A stretch of DNA of 64,000 nt from CAVXNP01 sp963763305 (GTDB lineage Bacteria; Pseudomonadota; Gammaproteobacteria; Xanthomonadales; Rhodanobacteraceae). Positions within the stretch are counted from its first letter, which is position 1. Every line of letters begins with the position of its first letter. The stretch covers positions 3,100,001 through 3,164,000 of the forward strand of contig CAVXNP010000001.1 of NCBI GenBank assembly GCA_963763305.1, in the 5' to 3' direction. Both the position numbers and the translations under genes were made by a program. Positions 54,965-64,000 of this stretch are shown piece after piece. The notes under the pieces were generated by a model that did no database searches, had not been told where the DNA came from, and worked only from the letters and a program-made list of their open reading frames with translations.

Positions 54965-55702
54965 CTATGGACTCCCGTAGCGCTTCTGACAGCGCTCGCA
55001 GTAGAACGAACGACGTTGGGTACGGCCCAGGTAGGCCCGTTGCAGCCGCACATGGTCGCGCGGGCATTCGCCGCGGTTGTGCACCAGCCAGTGCTTGCGC
55101 AGCACGAAGGCCTTCTTCCAGGCCAGGAACTCGAAGCTGTATTGCCTGGCCTGTTTGACCAGCTCGGCGCGTTTGTACTCCGACAGCGCGCCCACCCGTG
55201 ACAGCGGATGCACTCGGATCCGGAACAACACCTCGTTCTTGATGATGTTGCCGACCCCGGCGAATACGGTCTGGTCGAGCAGGGCATCGCACACCAGCGT
55301 GTCCGGCATCTGTCGCAACTTGCGATGCGCCAGCCGCGGACTCCAGACGTCCGCCATCACGTCCGCGCGCCAGTCGTACAGGTCGTCCAGGTCCTCCTCG
55401 AGCAGGCGCACCGAGCAACTGTAGAAGTTCAGCTCACCCCGCTCGAAGCGCAGGCTCAGGCGCGGCTCGGCCTCCTTGCGCTGGTCGATCCGGTAACTGC
55501 CGAACATCAGCAAGTGCACCCGCACCGACAGATCCTGCAACTGGATCAGAAACTGCTTGCCGAAACTGCGCAGCGCCAGCACCTGCTTCCCCGGAAGTCG
55601 CTGCATGTCGATCCTGGCGTTGCCCTCGGCCCAGCGGATGGTACGGCCGGCGAAGGCCGCGGCCTGCTCTCTCAGAATGACGATGGACGGGCCTTCGGGC
55701 AC
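54965..55702 (-). CDS. Fpg/Nei-family DNA glycosylase (endonuclease VIII-like)
   Basis: A 245-residue base-excision repair enzyme. GTG start is chosen because it gives PEGPS as residues 2-6: Pro2 is the catalytic nucleophile of the family and Glu3 its partner; upstream ATG would bury them. Central helix-two-turn-helix: QTVFAGVGNIIKNEVLFRIR. The zinc finger reads CPRDH and FYCERCQ, so the first pair is Cys-x3-His instead of Cys-x2-Cys. AGAGG lies six bases before GTG. It should remove oxidised pyrimidines or similar lesions. It is divergent from the cytochrome b561 gene and immediately upstream of the CDF gene. Confidence 0.92.
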   Translation of the reverse strand: MPEGPSIVILREQAAAFAGRTIRWAEGNARIDMQRLPGKQVLALRSFGKQFLIQLQDLSVRVHLLMFGSYRIDQRKEAEPRLSLRFERGELNFYSCSVRLLEEDLDDLYDWRADVMADVWSPRLAHRKLRQMPDTLVCDALLDQTVFAGVGNIIKNEVLFRIRVHPLSRVGALSEYKRAELVKQARQYSFEFLAWKKAFVLRKHWLVHNRGECPRDHVRLQRAYLGRTQRRSFYCERCQKRYGSP

Positions 55703-55853
55703 GGCGAGCCTCTTGCGATCGGCCATGCCATTGTCCGTGGGCGGTCGCCATGCCCAGGTGAATACCGGCGCGCCTGGCTGCGACCGCGTGTGTCTGTCGC
55801 GCAGCCTTGCGGTTGGTTACATTGGGCGGGCCCATCCTCTTGCTGGAGTCACC

Positions 55854-56393
55854 ATGTCCGCCGTATCGCCGTCCCGTTACGTCGCTTCCGCCCGCTGGTT
55901 GCACTGGTCGATCTTCGCGCTGGTGACCGCCGCCTACGTGCTGATCAACCTGTTCGACGCCTTCCCGCGGGGCAGTGCCGAACGCACCAACATGCTGCAC
56001 TGGCACGAAGTGGCGGGCCTGGCGGTGCTGTTGCTGGTGTTGCCGCGGGTGTGGGTGCGCTCGCGCAACACCCCGCCGCTGATCACCCCGCGCAGCGAGC
56101 GCTGGGCCGACGTGCTGGCCACGGTCACCCACTATGCGCTGTATGCCTTCCTTCTCATCCAGCCGCTGCTGGGGCTGATCACCATCCAGACCGGCGGGCA
56201 TTCGGTGGGGGTGCTGGGTATCACCCTGGTGCCGGCCCTGGTCGACACGCCCAACCGTGCCTTGTCGCACCAGCTGGAGGAGATCCACGGCACCATCGGC
56301 GAGCTGTTCTACTGGGTGATCGGCCTGCATATCGCCGCGGCCCTGTGGCACCACTTCGTGCGCCGCGACGACACGCTCAAGCGCATGTTCTGA
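55854..56393 (+). CDS. Cytochrome b561
   Basis: A 179-residue membrane cytochrome with four helices. The haem-ligating histidines are in ASARWLHWSIFALVTAAYVL, NMLHWHEVAGLAVLLL, EEIHGTIGELFYWVIGLH and the following AALWHHFVRRD. It is the bacterial Ni-Fe hydrogenase/YodB-type b561 that moves electrons from quinol to acceptors in the periplasm. ATG at 55854 has GGAG seven bases upstream. It is divergent from the Nei-like gene, separated by 151 bases that should hold both promoters. Its stop is followed by a spacer before the convergent DUF72 gene. Confidence 0.9.
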   Translation: MSAVSPSRYVASARWLHWSIFALVTAAYVLINLFDAFPRGSAERTNMLHWHEVAGLAVLLLVLPRVWVRSRNTPPLITPRSERWADVLATVTHYALYAFLLIQPLLGLITIQTGGHSVGVLGITLVPALVDTPNRALSHQLEEIHGTIGELFYWVIGLHIAAALWHHFVRRDDTLKRMF

Positions 56394-56487
56394 TCGCCAG
56401 GAGCCTGGGCAGCAGAGACGTCCGAGGCGAAAAAGCGGCTGCGCGAGGACACGTTGGCCTTTCGCCCGGCCATGGTGGCTCCGCGGG

Positions 56488-57324
56488 TCACGAGAGGCCG
56501 GAATACGGCGGCCGCGCAGCCGCTGTTGCAGGCCGGAAGGTTTCTGCCGCGGCCCCTGGCCGGCGGCCGTCGGGTGCGGGCACGGCCAGCCGTTCCGTCA
56601 GCCCCAGCGCATTGGCGGTGGCGTGTCCCAGCGCGGTGTTGTCGAAGATGCACCAGCAGGTCCCGCGGGCCGCGTGGCGCCTGACGCGCCGCGCGAGCGC
56701 GTCCAGCGCCTGTGGCGTATAGGCGTCGTGGTAGACGCGCGGCGAGCCGTGCAGTCGGAGGTAGCTGAAGGTCCGGTCACCGGACGGCACCGCCGCGCGA
56801 GGCGTGACCCAGGGATCGGCGGCCACCCGGGCGATCGCGAACCGGTGCAACAGCCGCGCTGCGGCGGGCTGGAACCACGAGCGGTGGCGGGGCTCGCAAG
56901 CTACCGCGCCGGTGTGCAGGCCACGCAGCCGGGCGAAAAAGTCACCAGCGAGGGCGGGGTCCCAGGCCAGGCTCGGGGGTAGCTGCAGGAGCAGGCAGCC
57001 CAGCCGCGGACCCAGCTGGCCGACCGCCTCGAGAAAGGCGCGTAGCGGCACCTGCGCCTCCTGCAGTCGCGCCTGATGGCTGATCACCCGCGGCATCTTG
57101 ACCGCGAAGCGGAACGCGGGCGGCACCGCGGCCGCCCAGCGCGCATACGTGGCTGGCCGGTGGGACCGATAGAAGCTGGAATTGATCTCCACCGCGTCGA
57201 AGACCTGCGCGTAGCGTTGCAGGTGGCTGCCTCCGACGGGAAAGCGCAGCGCCTGGGCCGAGGGTATCGACCAGCCGGCGCAGCCCACGCGAAAATCGCA
57301 GGACCCGGCGTCGTGAGCGTCCAT
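56488..57324 (-). CDS. DUF72 family protein
   Basis: A 278-residue TIM-barrel-like protein of unknown function. Signature: FRVGCAGWSIPSAQALRFPV near the start, VEINSSFYRSHRPATYARWA, FRFAVKMPRVISHQARLQEA and LRLHGSPRVYHDAYTPQALD. These are typical of DUF72, which is related to xylose isomerase-like barrels. The start at 57324 is the ATG nearest the domain; ATG at 57405 would add 27 residues with no conserved pattern. The ribosome sites of both are poor. The C-terminus is Pro/Ala-rich. It is convergent with the cytochrome gene. Confidence 0.87.
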   Translation of the reverse strand: MDAHDAGSCDFRVGCAGWSIPSAQALRFPVGGSHLQRYAQVFDAVEINSSFYRSHRPATYARWAAAVPPAFRFAVKMPRVISHQARLQEAQVPLRAFLEAVGQLGPRLGCLLLQLPPSLAWDPALAGDFFARLRGLHTGAVACEPRHRSWFQPAAARLLHRFAIARVAADPWVTPRAAVPSGDRTFSYLRLHGSPRVYHDAYTPQALDALARRVRRHAARGTCWCIFDNTALGHATANALGLTERLAVPAPDGRRPGAAAETFRPATAAARPPYSGLS

Positions 57325-57551
57325 CAAGCGAGCGTGCAGCCCAGCGTGCGGCCCCGGCGCGAGCCTGCGTACAGGTTCCGGGGCGGGCACGATGGCGATG
57401 ACCATCGGCCCAGGACGGGTGCGGGCATCTGAACTCCTGCGTCAGGTACTCCGATTGCCTCCGGGGCCACGCGCGGGGCCCGCCGCGACCATGGCCGGCC
57501 TCTTGGCCGAGGGCCCGGCGCGCAAACCGCGGTCGGGCCCGTGGCGCCCGC

Positions 57552-57800
57552 TCAGTAGGTGTTGGCGGCGGTGCTGGTGGGCGCTGGCGTGCCCGCCCCC
57601 GGCGGCGGCATGGTCGTCGATGCCGGCGGCATGGTGGCCGGCGGTGGCGCAGCGGGGGTGGCCGGTGGGGCGGTGGTTTGCGGGATGGCGGCGCCGACGC
57701 CCGGCTGGTTGGTATCGTCATTGTCGACCCGGCCCTGGCAAGCGGCCAGCGCCAGTGGCGCCACAAGCAGCAGGCCACAGGTGAGAGAGCGAAGTTTCAT
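57552..57800 (-). CDS. Small Pro/Thr/Ala-rich lipoprotein
   Basis: An 82-residue protein with a lipoprotein signal (MKLRSLTCGLLLVAPLALAAC, lipobox LAAC) followed by a short acidic segment (QGRVDNDDTNQPGVGAAIPQ) and a repetitive Pro/Thr/Ala/Met tail (PPATPAAPPPATMPPASTTM). It should be lipid-anchored with an unfolded tail, in the periplasm or on the cell surface. AGGAGA lies eight bases upstream of ATG 57800. The frame continues upstream without a good start. No family can be named; the low-complexity tail makes homology hard to judge. Confidence 0.62.
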   Translation of the reverse strand: MKLRSLTCGLLLVAPLALAACQGRVDNDDTNQPGVGAAIPQTTAPPATPAAPPPATMPPASTTMPPPGAGTPAPTSTAANTY

Positions 57801-57951
57801 GCGGTGTTCTCCTGGTGGGACGTGGGGATCGGCCCTGTAAGGGTCACCGTCGTCGGCCGGGATGGCCACGCGTGACCCAGCCATGTTCGACGGGGTTGCT
57901 TGAACGGGGTGTCTGTGCGCGATGAAGGCGCCGTTAGCACCGCCCGGTGAT

Positions 57952-58446
57952 TCAGGTCAGCGCCCTGGGCTTGTCGAATGGCAGCGGAGTTGCTCCGGCA
58001 TCGATCAGCCGGGGTTCGGCCCGCGCCAGCTGCTCGGCATCGCCGTCGACCGCCAGCAGGATGCGGCCGGCCTGTATTTCGTCCTCGAACTGGCGGCGCA
58101 CCGGGTCCGGTACTTCGGCACCGACCATGGCGCCGATCCAGCTGCCGACCATCGCGCCGGAGGCGCCCAACGCGGCCACCCCCGCCAGGGTCACGCCGAT
58201 CGGCGGTATGGCGATCGCCACCAGGCCGGCCAGCAGCCCGGTGGTACCTCCGGTGATCGCTCCCCGGGCGGCTGCCGGATAGAAGTCGCTGGCCGCTTCG
58301 TCGTGCTGTTCGGGCTGTTCCAGCTCGATGTCGGACCGTGCGATCAGCGAGGTGTCGTCGGGGCCGATCCCCGCCGAGCGGGCCGCCGCCAACGCGGCCT
58401 TGGCCGTATCCAGGTCGGGGGTGCTGAAAATGTGTCTTTTCTTCAT
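57952..58446 (-). CDS. Glycine-zipper stress-type membrane protein
   Basis: A 164-residue protein: a soluble start (KKRHIFSTPDLDTAKAALAA), an acidic stretch, two Gly/Ala-rich hydrophobic segments (GAITGGTTGLLAGLVAIAIP and GVAALGASGAMVGSWIGAMV) and a C-terminal soluble domain (PVRRQFEDEIQAGRILLAVD). The layout resembles the general-stress-17M / DUF1269-like proteins, with the first domain similar to YflT. The start at 58446 is chosen because AAGGAG lies five bases before the ATG. It is next to the small lipoprotein gene on the same strand. A membrane-integrity role under stress is only an inference. Confidence 0.7.
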   Translation of the reverse strand: MKKRHIFSTPDLDTAKAALAAARSAGIGPDDTSLIARSDIELEQPEQHDEAASDFYPAAARGAITGGTTGLLAGLVAIAIPPIGVTLAGVAALGASGAMVGSWIGAMVGAEVPDPVRRQFEDEIQAGRILLAVDGDAEQLARAEPRLIDAGATPLPFDKPRALT

Positions 58447-58598
58447 GCGCACTCCTTCGGCGACGGTTCATCTCACGCCAAGGCAGGCGCCGACGTGGTG
58501 GGGTCCATGGTTGCTGCCGGCCGGTGAGCAGGGTGTGGTGATCCGGTGGCCCGGGCGTGAGCACTGCCAATACATCCGCACACGCGTACGATGTACCC

Positions 58599-58898
58599 AT
58601 GCAAGAAGACCCCATATCGCTCGGGGACGAGCAAGCCTCGACCCCCTCTCCGGGCCCCGCGCAGGCGACTGATCGGTTCGCATCCACACAGCCGCCCGAC
58701 CCGCGGCCGGTCCGACCGCCCGAGCCGGATGCGGGCGACTGTTGCGGAGAAGGCTGCGTACCGTGCGTGTTCGATGTCCACGAGCAGGCGATGGAGCGCT
58801 ACCGGGCGGCGCTGGACGCCTGGCGCAGACGTCACCCCGAGCATCCTGCGCTGCCACGGTCTGCCGCCGGGCGGGGCGGTGGACAGCCACCAGGGTAG
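58599..58898 (+). CDS. Oxidoreductase-like (OXLD) domain small protein
   Basis: A 99-residue protein with the Cys-rich motif PPEPDAGDCCGEGCVPCVFD followed by VHEQAMERYRAALDAWRRRH. This is the OXLD pattern shared by small eukaryotic and proteobacterial proteins; no enzymatic activity is proven. The cluster CC-x3-C-x2-C could bind zinc or an iron-sulfur cluster. The first half is disordered and Pro-rich. ATG at 58599 is used; GTG at 58557 is in frame but lacks a clear ribosome site. It is convergent with the HDOD gene, 43 bases between the stops. Confidence 0.8.
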   Translation: MQEDPISLGDEQASTPSPGPAQATDRFASTQPPDPRPVRPPEPDAGDCCGEGCVPCVFDVHEQAMERYRAALDAWRRRHPEHPALPRSAAGRGGGQPPG

Positions 58899-58941
58899 CC
58901 AGTGCCGGCTGCCGCTGGAAACGCGCTCGGGCAGCGGCGCT

Positions 58942-60012
58942 TCAGGCGGCTGCCGGGTGGGCGAACTGTCGCCGCAGGTCCTGCTGGCAGCGCTGCAATG
59001 CCGCGGCCGGGAATATTCCGGGCCACGCCTGGCTGAAGTCCACGGGGGCCGCGAGCAGCTGCCGTTCGACCAGCAGCTGCACCATCGCCAGGATATCCGC
59101 GCACCACAAGGCCTTGCCCAGCGGCGAAAGCACCTCGGCGATCGGTGTGGCGCGTTCGGCCAGGGCACGCGCCACGTTGGGCGGCAGTTGCCAGTACTCG
59201 GCGGCACGCAGCGACAGTCGCGTACCCAGTTGCATGCATGCGGCGAGGAAGGCGGGGGAGTAGGGCAGGCCACCCGAAGGAGATTCCTGGTCGAGCAGGC
59301 GAACGATGGCGCCGTTGCCTGCATGCACCACCATGCCGGCCAGGTAGGCCTCGAACGGTTCGCAGCCGCTGATGCGGCCGAGGTAACCGCAGGCATGCCC
59401 GCAGCGCTCGGCGTGATCCCACAGGTGGGGTCCGGCCATGTGCCCGTGCATGCCGGCCGTCGCCTGCAGGATCGGCTTCATCACGTGCTGGGTAGCCACC
59501 CTGCGCAGCCCTTCGTGGCCAAGCAGCACCACCGCGTGCTGCAGGCTGTGGATGGGCTGGGCAGTGCGATAGTGCGCGCTGCCGGTGACCCGCATCATTT
59601 CACCCACCAGCACGGCGTCGCGGCCGATCAGGCGAGCCAACTGGGCGGCGCCGATGTTGTCGTTCCTGAGTGCCCGCAGCAATTGCGGCAGCACCGTCGG
59701 CAGCCGGGGCAGACCGCGCACGTCGAATCGTTCGGCCAGGGCACCGACGCGCTTGAGCGTGGCCGCTTCCACCGGCAGCGGCTCACGGATCCGGTCCATG
59801 GCCTGCTCCGGCTCGGCCGGGGGCAGCCCCAGCACGAAGCGGTGGAAGAAGTCCTCCACCGCCGGCACAGGAAGCTGCGCGGCGATCGCGACGGCCGCCT
59901 CCGGGGCGGCCTCGTCCGCCGCGCCCGCCGACGCGGGAATACGCACAGCGGGGCGCATCGGGCGGGCGGGCGCCGGACTTCGGTCAAACAGACGCCGCCA
60001 CATCGATATCAT
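58942..60012 (-). CDS. HDOD domain signalling protein
   Basis: A 356-residue protein whose core (about residues 95-300) is an HDOD domain: VRGLPRLPTVLPQLLRALRN, IGRDAVLVGEMMRVTGSAHY, IHSLQHAVVLLGHEGLRRVA and AYLAGMVVHAGNGAIVRLLD. The HD pair of true phosphohydrolases is replaced (MVVHAG). HDOD proteins are regulatory, often tied to cyclic-di-GMP or chemotaxis pathways. The N-terminal ~80 residues are Ala/Pro-rich. The ATG at 60012 has an alternative start three codons downstream. The pseudouridine-synthase-like gene lies upstream on the same strand, 67 bases away. Confidence 0.88.
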   Translation of the reverse strand: MISMWRRLFDRSPAPARPMRPAVRIPASAGAADEAAPEAAVAIAAQLPVPAVEDFFHRFVLGLPPAEPEQAMDRIREPLPVEAATLKRVGALAERFDVRGLPRLPTVLPQLLRALRNDNIGAAQLARLIGRDAVLVGEMMRVTGSAHYRTAQPIHSLQHAVVLLGHEGLRRVATQHVMKPILQATAGMHGHMAGPHLWDHAERCGHACGYLGRISGCEPFEAYLAGMVVHAGNGAIVRLLDQESPSGGLPYSPAFLAACMQLGTRLSLRAAEYWQLPPNVARALAERATPIAEVLSPLGKALWCADILAMVQLLVERQLLAAPVDFSQAWPGIFPAAALQRCQQDLRRQFAHPAAA

Positions 60013-60079
60013 CCGGGACCCTGGTCAAGTTGCATTCCTGCGCGACTGTATCGGCCGCGCGAGCGAATCATTGAGCGGA

Positions 60080-60793
60080 TCAGAGGCGCTCCTGCGGGTC
60101 CAGGTAGCGCCACTGGCCGACCGCCAGCCGGGCCAGCGGGATCCGCCCCATGCGTATGCGCCGGATGCCCAGCACGCGCAGGCCCACCGCCTCGCACATG
60201 GCGGGAATCTGCGCCGGCTGCACGATCTTCATGGCAAAGCGCAGGTGGCGTTCGTTCTGCCAGCTGACCTTGATCGGGGGCAATGCGTAGCTGTCGTTGA
60301 AACGCAGCCCGTGGGCCAGCAGGGCCAGTCCTCCCTCGGCGATCTGGCCGGCCACCTCCACGATGCATTCCTGCTCGATCCGGTCGGCGTCGTCGGTCAT
60401 GCGCCGGCGCATGCGCCAGTCCTGGGTGAACAGGACCATCCCGCTGGCCTCCGGCGGCAGCGGCAACGGCGCTTCCAGCCGACTGAAGTGACGCTGCAGC
60501 AGGTGGATGCCGGTGGGGTCGTCCTCCGAGCGCGTCGCTTCGCCCAGCAATGCCTGGGCCGCGGCCATGTCCATGCCCGCCGGCTTGTGCAGCAGCAGGC
60601 TGGCCGGCTCGATCGGTTCGGCCCGGGCGCCCGGACGCAGCGCCACCTGCTGGTCGGTGACCTGGGTACGCGGCTCATCCACGATACGACCGTCCACCAG
60701 CACCCAGCCGCCTTCGATGTACAGCTCGGCCTCGCGCCGGGAGCAACCGGTGACGGCGGCGAGACGTTTGGCGAGGCGAACGGGTTCGGTCAC
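60080..60793 (-). CDS. S4/RsuA-family pseudouridine synthase-like protein, catalytic Asp absent
   Basis: A 237-residue protein. The N-terminus is an S4 RNA-binding domain (RLAKRLAAVTGCSRREAELY, GGWVLVDGRIV). The rest resembles an RsuA/RluB/RluF-type catalytic domain: LLLHKPAG, NERHLRFAMKIVQPAQIPAM and VLGIRRIRMGRIPLARL. The expected GRLDxxTxGL motif with the catalytic Asp reads SRLEAPLPLPPEASGMVLFT, with Glu in its place and an altered spacing. It may be an RNA-binding protein with no synthase activity or a variant enzyme. GTG at 60793 is the first plausible start; its ribosome site is weak. Divergent from the LLM monooxygenase gene. Confidence 0.82.
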   Translation of the reverse strand: MTEPVRLAKRLAAVTGCSRREAELYIEGGWVLVDGRIVDEPRTQVTDQQVALRPGARAEPIEPASLLLHKPAGMDMAAAQALLGEATRSEDDPTGIHLLQRHFSRLEAPLPLPPEASGMVLFTQDWRMRRRMTDDADRIEQECIVEVAGQIAEGGLALLAHGLRFNDSYALPPIKVSWQNERHLRFAMKIVQPAQIPAMCEAVGLRVLGIRRIRMGRIPLARLAVGQWRYLDPQERL

Positions 60794-61022
60794 GGGGAGC
60801 TGCCGGCAGGAACAAGGCAGCACCTTAGCTGCTCGAAGGGCAAAAGGTGAATGCTTCGCGGCGGTGGTCGGCGAAAGCAGCCGTTCCGCAGCCGCACGCC
60901 TGCGTCCGCCGAGCCAGGCCCTGGCCGGCACGATCCCGGGCGGGCAGCAGGCATCCGGTCCGGGGGTGGATCGACGCCCGTTCGGCCCCAGATAGGGAGG
61001 CTGACGCAGCGAAGGACACCCC

Positions 61023-62030
<1,008 letters not shown>

Positions 62031-62033
<3 letters not shown>

Positions 62034-63130
62034 GAGCGGCCTCAGCCGCGAAGGCCACACCCGTGGCCCGCTCCCCAGCGCCACCGCGCGTGCCCGCAAA
62101 CCACCCGGCCCGAAGGCCCCCCTGTAGGAGCGGCTTCAGCCGCGAAGGCCACACCCGTGGCCCGCTCCCGGCGCCACCGCGCTTGCCCGCAAACCACCAA
62201 GCCAGAAGGCCCCCTGTGGGAGCGGCTTCAGCCGCGAAGGCCACACCCGTGGCCCGCTCCCCGGCGCCACGGCGCGTGCCCGCAAACCACCCGGCCCGAA
62301 GACCCCCCTGTAGGAGCGGCTTCAGCCGCGAAGGCCACACCCGTGGCCCCGCTCCCCGGCGCCACCGCACGTGCCCGAAAACCACCAAGCCAGAAGGCCC
62401 CCCTGTAGGAGCGGCTTCAGCCGCGAAGGCCACACCCGTGGCCCGCTCCCCGGCGCCACCGCGCGTGCCCGCAAACCACCAAGCCAGAAGGCCCCCTGTG
62501 GGAGCGGCTTCAGCCGCGAAGGCCACACCCGTGGCCCGCTCCCCAGCGCCACCGCGCGTGCCCGCAAACCACCCGGCCCGAAGGCCCCCCTGTAGGAGCG
62601 GCTTCAGCCGCGAAGGCCACACCCGTGGCCCCGCTCCCCGGCGCCACCGCACGTGCCCGAAAACCACCAAGCCAGAAGCCCCCCTGTAGGAGCGGCTTCA
62701 GCCGCGAAGGCCACACCCGTGGCCCGCTCCCCAGCGCCACCGCGCGTGCCCGCAAACCACCCGGCCAGAAGGACCCCCCTGTAGGAGCGGCTTCAGCCGC
62801 GAAGGCCACACCCGTGGCCCGCTCCCCGGCGCCACCGCGCGTGCCCGCAAACCACCAAGCCAGAAGGGCCCCCTGTAGGAGCGGCTTCAGCCGCGAAGGC
62901 CACACCCGTGGCCCGCTCCCCGGCGCCACCGCGCGTGCCCGCAAACCACCAAGCCAGAAGGCCCCCTGTAGGAGCGGCTTCAGCCGCGAAGGCCACACCC
63001 GTGGCCCACTCCCCAGCGCCACCGCGCGTGCCCGCAAACCACCAAGCCAGAAGGCCCCCTGTAGGAGCGGCTTCAGCCGCGAAGGCCACACCCGTGGCCC
63101 ACTCCCGGCGCCACCGCGCGTGCCCGGAAA
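62031..63130. repeat. Array of 12 tandem ~94-bp REP-like units
   Basis: GGAGCGGC(T/C)TCAGCCGCG recurs twelve times, with starts near 62033, 62127, 62219, 62313, 62408, 62501, 62595, 62689, 62784, 62878, 62971 and 63064, so the period is 92-95 bases. In each unit GGAGCGG can pair with CCGCTCC, GGCCAC with GTGGCC, and GCGGCT with AGCCGC in a competing hairpin. The DNA between the cores is also conserved and comes in two main forms, ACCACCCGGCCCGAAG and ACCACCAAGCCAGAAG. It resembles repetitive extragenic palindromes of gammaproteobacteria but is unusual for being a long, regular array. The open frames on both strands inside it are chance products of the repetition. No protein is supported. Confidence 0.9.
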
Positions 63131-63203
63131 CCTCCCGGTCAGGCGCCGCCCGATGGGATCGGTCATAATCAACGGTTACCCCTGACGCGACGTGCCCTGA
63201 CAC

Positions 63204-64000
63204 ATGAAGACCCCCACCGGCCTGCAGGCCCTTATCGACGACGGCGTCATCGACGAGGTGCTGCGCCCGCTCAAGAGTGGCAAGGAGGCCTCCGTGTACG
63301 TGGTGCGCTGCGGCGACGAGATCCGCTGCGCCAAGGTCTACAAGGACATGGCCCAGCGCAGCTTCCAGCAGCGCGTGCAATATCAGGAAGGGCGCAAGGT
63401 GCGTGGCAGCCGCCAGGCGCGGGCGATCGGCAAGGCCAGCAAGTTCGGCCGCAAGGAGGCCGAGGCGGCCTGGAAGAACGCCGAGGTCGACGCGCTCTAC
63501 CTGCTGTCCGATGCCGGGGTCCGGGTGCCGCAACCGCACGGCTACTTCGGCGGCGTGCTGGTGATGGAACTGGTCACCGATGCCGACGGCGTCTCCGCGC
63601 CGCGGCTGGGCGAGGTGGACCTGGATGCCGACACCGCGCGCGCGTTCCATCGTTTCCTGATCGACCAGGTCGTGCGCATGCTCTGCGTCGGGCTGATCCA
63701 CGGCGACCTGTCCGAGTACAACGTGCTGGTCGGCCCGGACGGCCCGGTGATCATCGACCTGCCGCAGGCAGTCAGCGCCTCGGGCAACAACAATGCGCGC
63801 ACCATGCTGCGGCGCGACGTGGGCAACATCACCATCAGTCTGTCGCGGTTCGCCCCGGAGCTGCTCGATACGTACTACGCCGAGGAAATGTGGGCGCTGT
63901 TCGAGCAGGGCGAACTGCAGCCGGACAGCGAGCTGACCGGCCAGTTCGCGTTCGACCAGGGCGAGGTCGACGTGGACAGCGTGATGCAGTCGATCATCGA
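63204..64000 (+). CDS. RIO1-like serine/threonine protein kinase, 3' end beyond the window
   Basis: The first 265 residues of a RIO-type kinase. Residues 20-35 (RPLKSGKEASVYVVRC) hold the nucleotide-binding loop, CAKVYKD the catalytic Lys, LIHGDLSEYNVLV the catalytic loop and VIIDLPQAV the metal-binding Asp. RSFQQRVQYQEGRKVRGSRQ is typical of the bacterial RIO1-like group. Eukaryotic RIO1 matures ribosomes; bacterial members are little studied. ATG at 63204 follows TGCCCTGACAC. The gene starts 74 bases after the repeat array. The sequence ends mid-gene, so the last residues and any C-terminal domain cannot be seen. Confidence 0.93.
   Translation, partial: MKTPTGLQALIDDGVIDEVLRPLKSGKEASVYVVRCGDEIRCAKVYKDMAQRSFQQRVQYQEGRKVRGSRQARAIGKASKFGRKEAEAAWKNAEVDALYLLSDAGVRVPQPHGYFGGVLVMELVTDADGVSAPRLGEVDLDADTARAFHRFLIDQVVRMLCVGLIHGDLSEYNVLVGPDGPVIIDLPQAVSASGNNNARTMLRRDVGNITISLSRFAPELLDTYYAEEMWALFEQGELQPDSELTGQFAFDQGEVDVDSVMQSII

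Overview
The window is high-GC DNA (by eye about two thirds G+C) with dense genes in both orientations, frequent GTG/TTG starts and good Shine-Dalgarno sites. The gene set (CycA-type permease, DUF1615 lipoprotein, DUF3014 protein, OXLD-type small protein, RIO1-like kinase, an unusually large set of cyclic-di-GMP proteins, and GGAGCGGCTTCAGCCGCG repeats) suggests a gammaproteobacterium of the Xanthomonadales (Lysobacterales), probably a Rhodanobacteraceae-like genome. That placement is inference from gene content, not from a marker gene. I see no rRNA, tRNA, phage, CRISPR array or complete insertion sequence.

Layout. 1-9 kb: end of a family 3 glycosidase, CycA permease, AsmA-like protein, DUF4142 protein, MFS transporter, a frameshifted phospholipase-D/cardiolipin-synthase-like gene and a DUF1615 lipoprotein. 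9.3-18.4 kb: a 1170-residue CHASE-PAS-GGDEF-EAL protein, small stress/envelope proteins (CsbD, PRC-barrel, anchored proteins), a serine hydrolase, and an ECF sigma factor translationally coupled to a membrane protein that is probably its anti-sigma factor. 18.5-30.9 kb: AI-2E family transporter, a YadGH-type ABC exporter broken by several one-base indels, a zinc alcohol dehydrogenase, a coupled ZIP/HPP transporter pair, a PAS-GAF-GGDEF protein, DUF3014, NUDIX, DksA/TraR-type zinc finger, aldo/keto reductase and VIT-family transporter. 31-41 kb: signalling block with a hybrid histidine kinase, a membrane GGDEF protein, and two neighbours (GGDEF-EAL and HWE kinase) sharing the same multi-TM sensor. 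41-50 kb: cupin, RNA 2',3'-cyclic phosphodiesterase, a triply frameshifted M14 peptidase, an HD-GYP/EAL pair, exonuclease III and an intact PLD paralogue. 50.4-50.6 kb: a 272-bp MITE-like palindromic element. 50.7-64 kb: MscS channel, FAD-Rieske oxidoreductase, AlkB-like dioxygenase, CDF transporter, Nei-like glycosylase, cytochrome b561, DUF72, HDOD protein, an S4/pseudouridine-synthase-like protein, luciferase-like monooxygenase, a 12-unit ~94-bp repeat array, and a RIO1-like kinase running off the end.

How it fits together. The most coherent theme is cyclic-di-GMP signalling: four proteins with intact GGDEF motifs, three EAL domains, one HD-GYP protein with an altered HD motif and one HDOD protein in 52 kb. 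The second theme is envelope and stress maintenance (sigma/anti-sigma pair, CsbD, PRC-barrel, MscS, cardiolipin-synthase-like enzymes, metal transport, DNA repair). Four genes carry about ten one-base indels; removing them restores the expected family lengths exactly, so sequencing error must be excluded before calling them pseudogenes.
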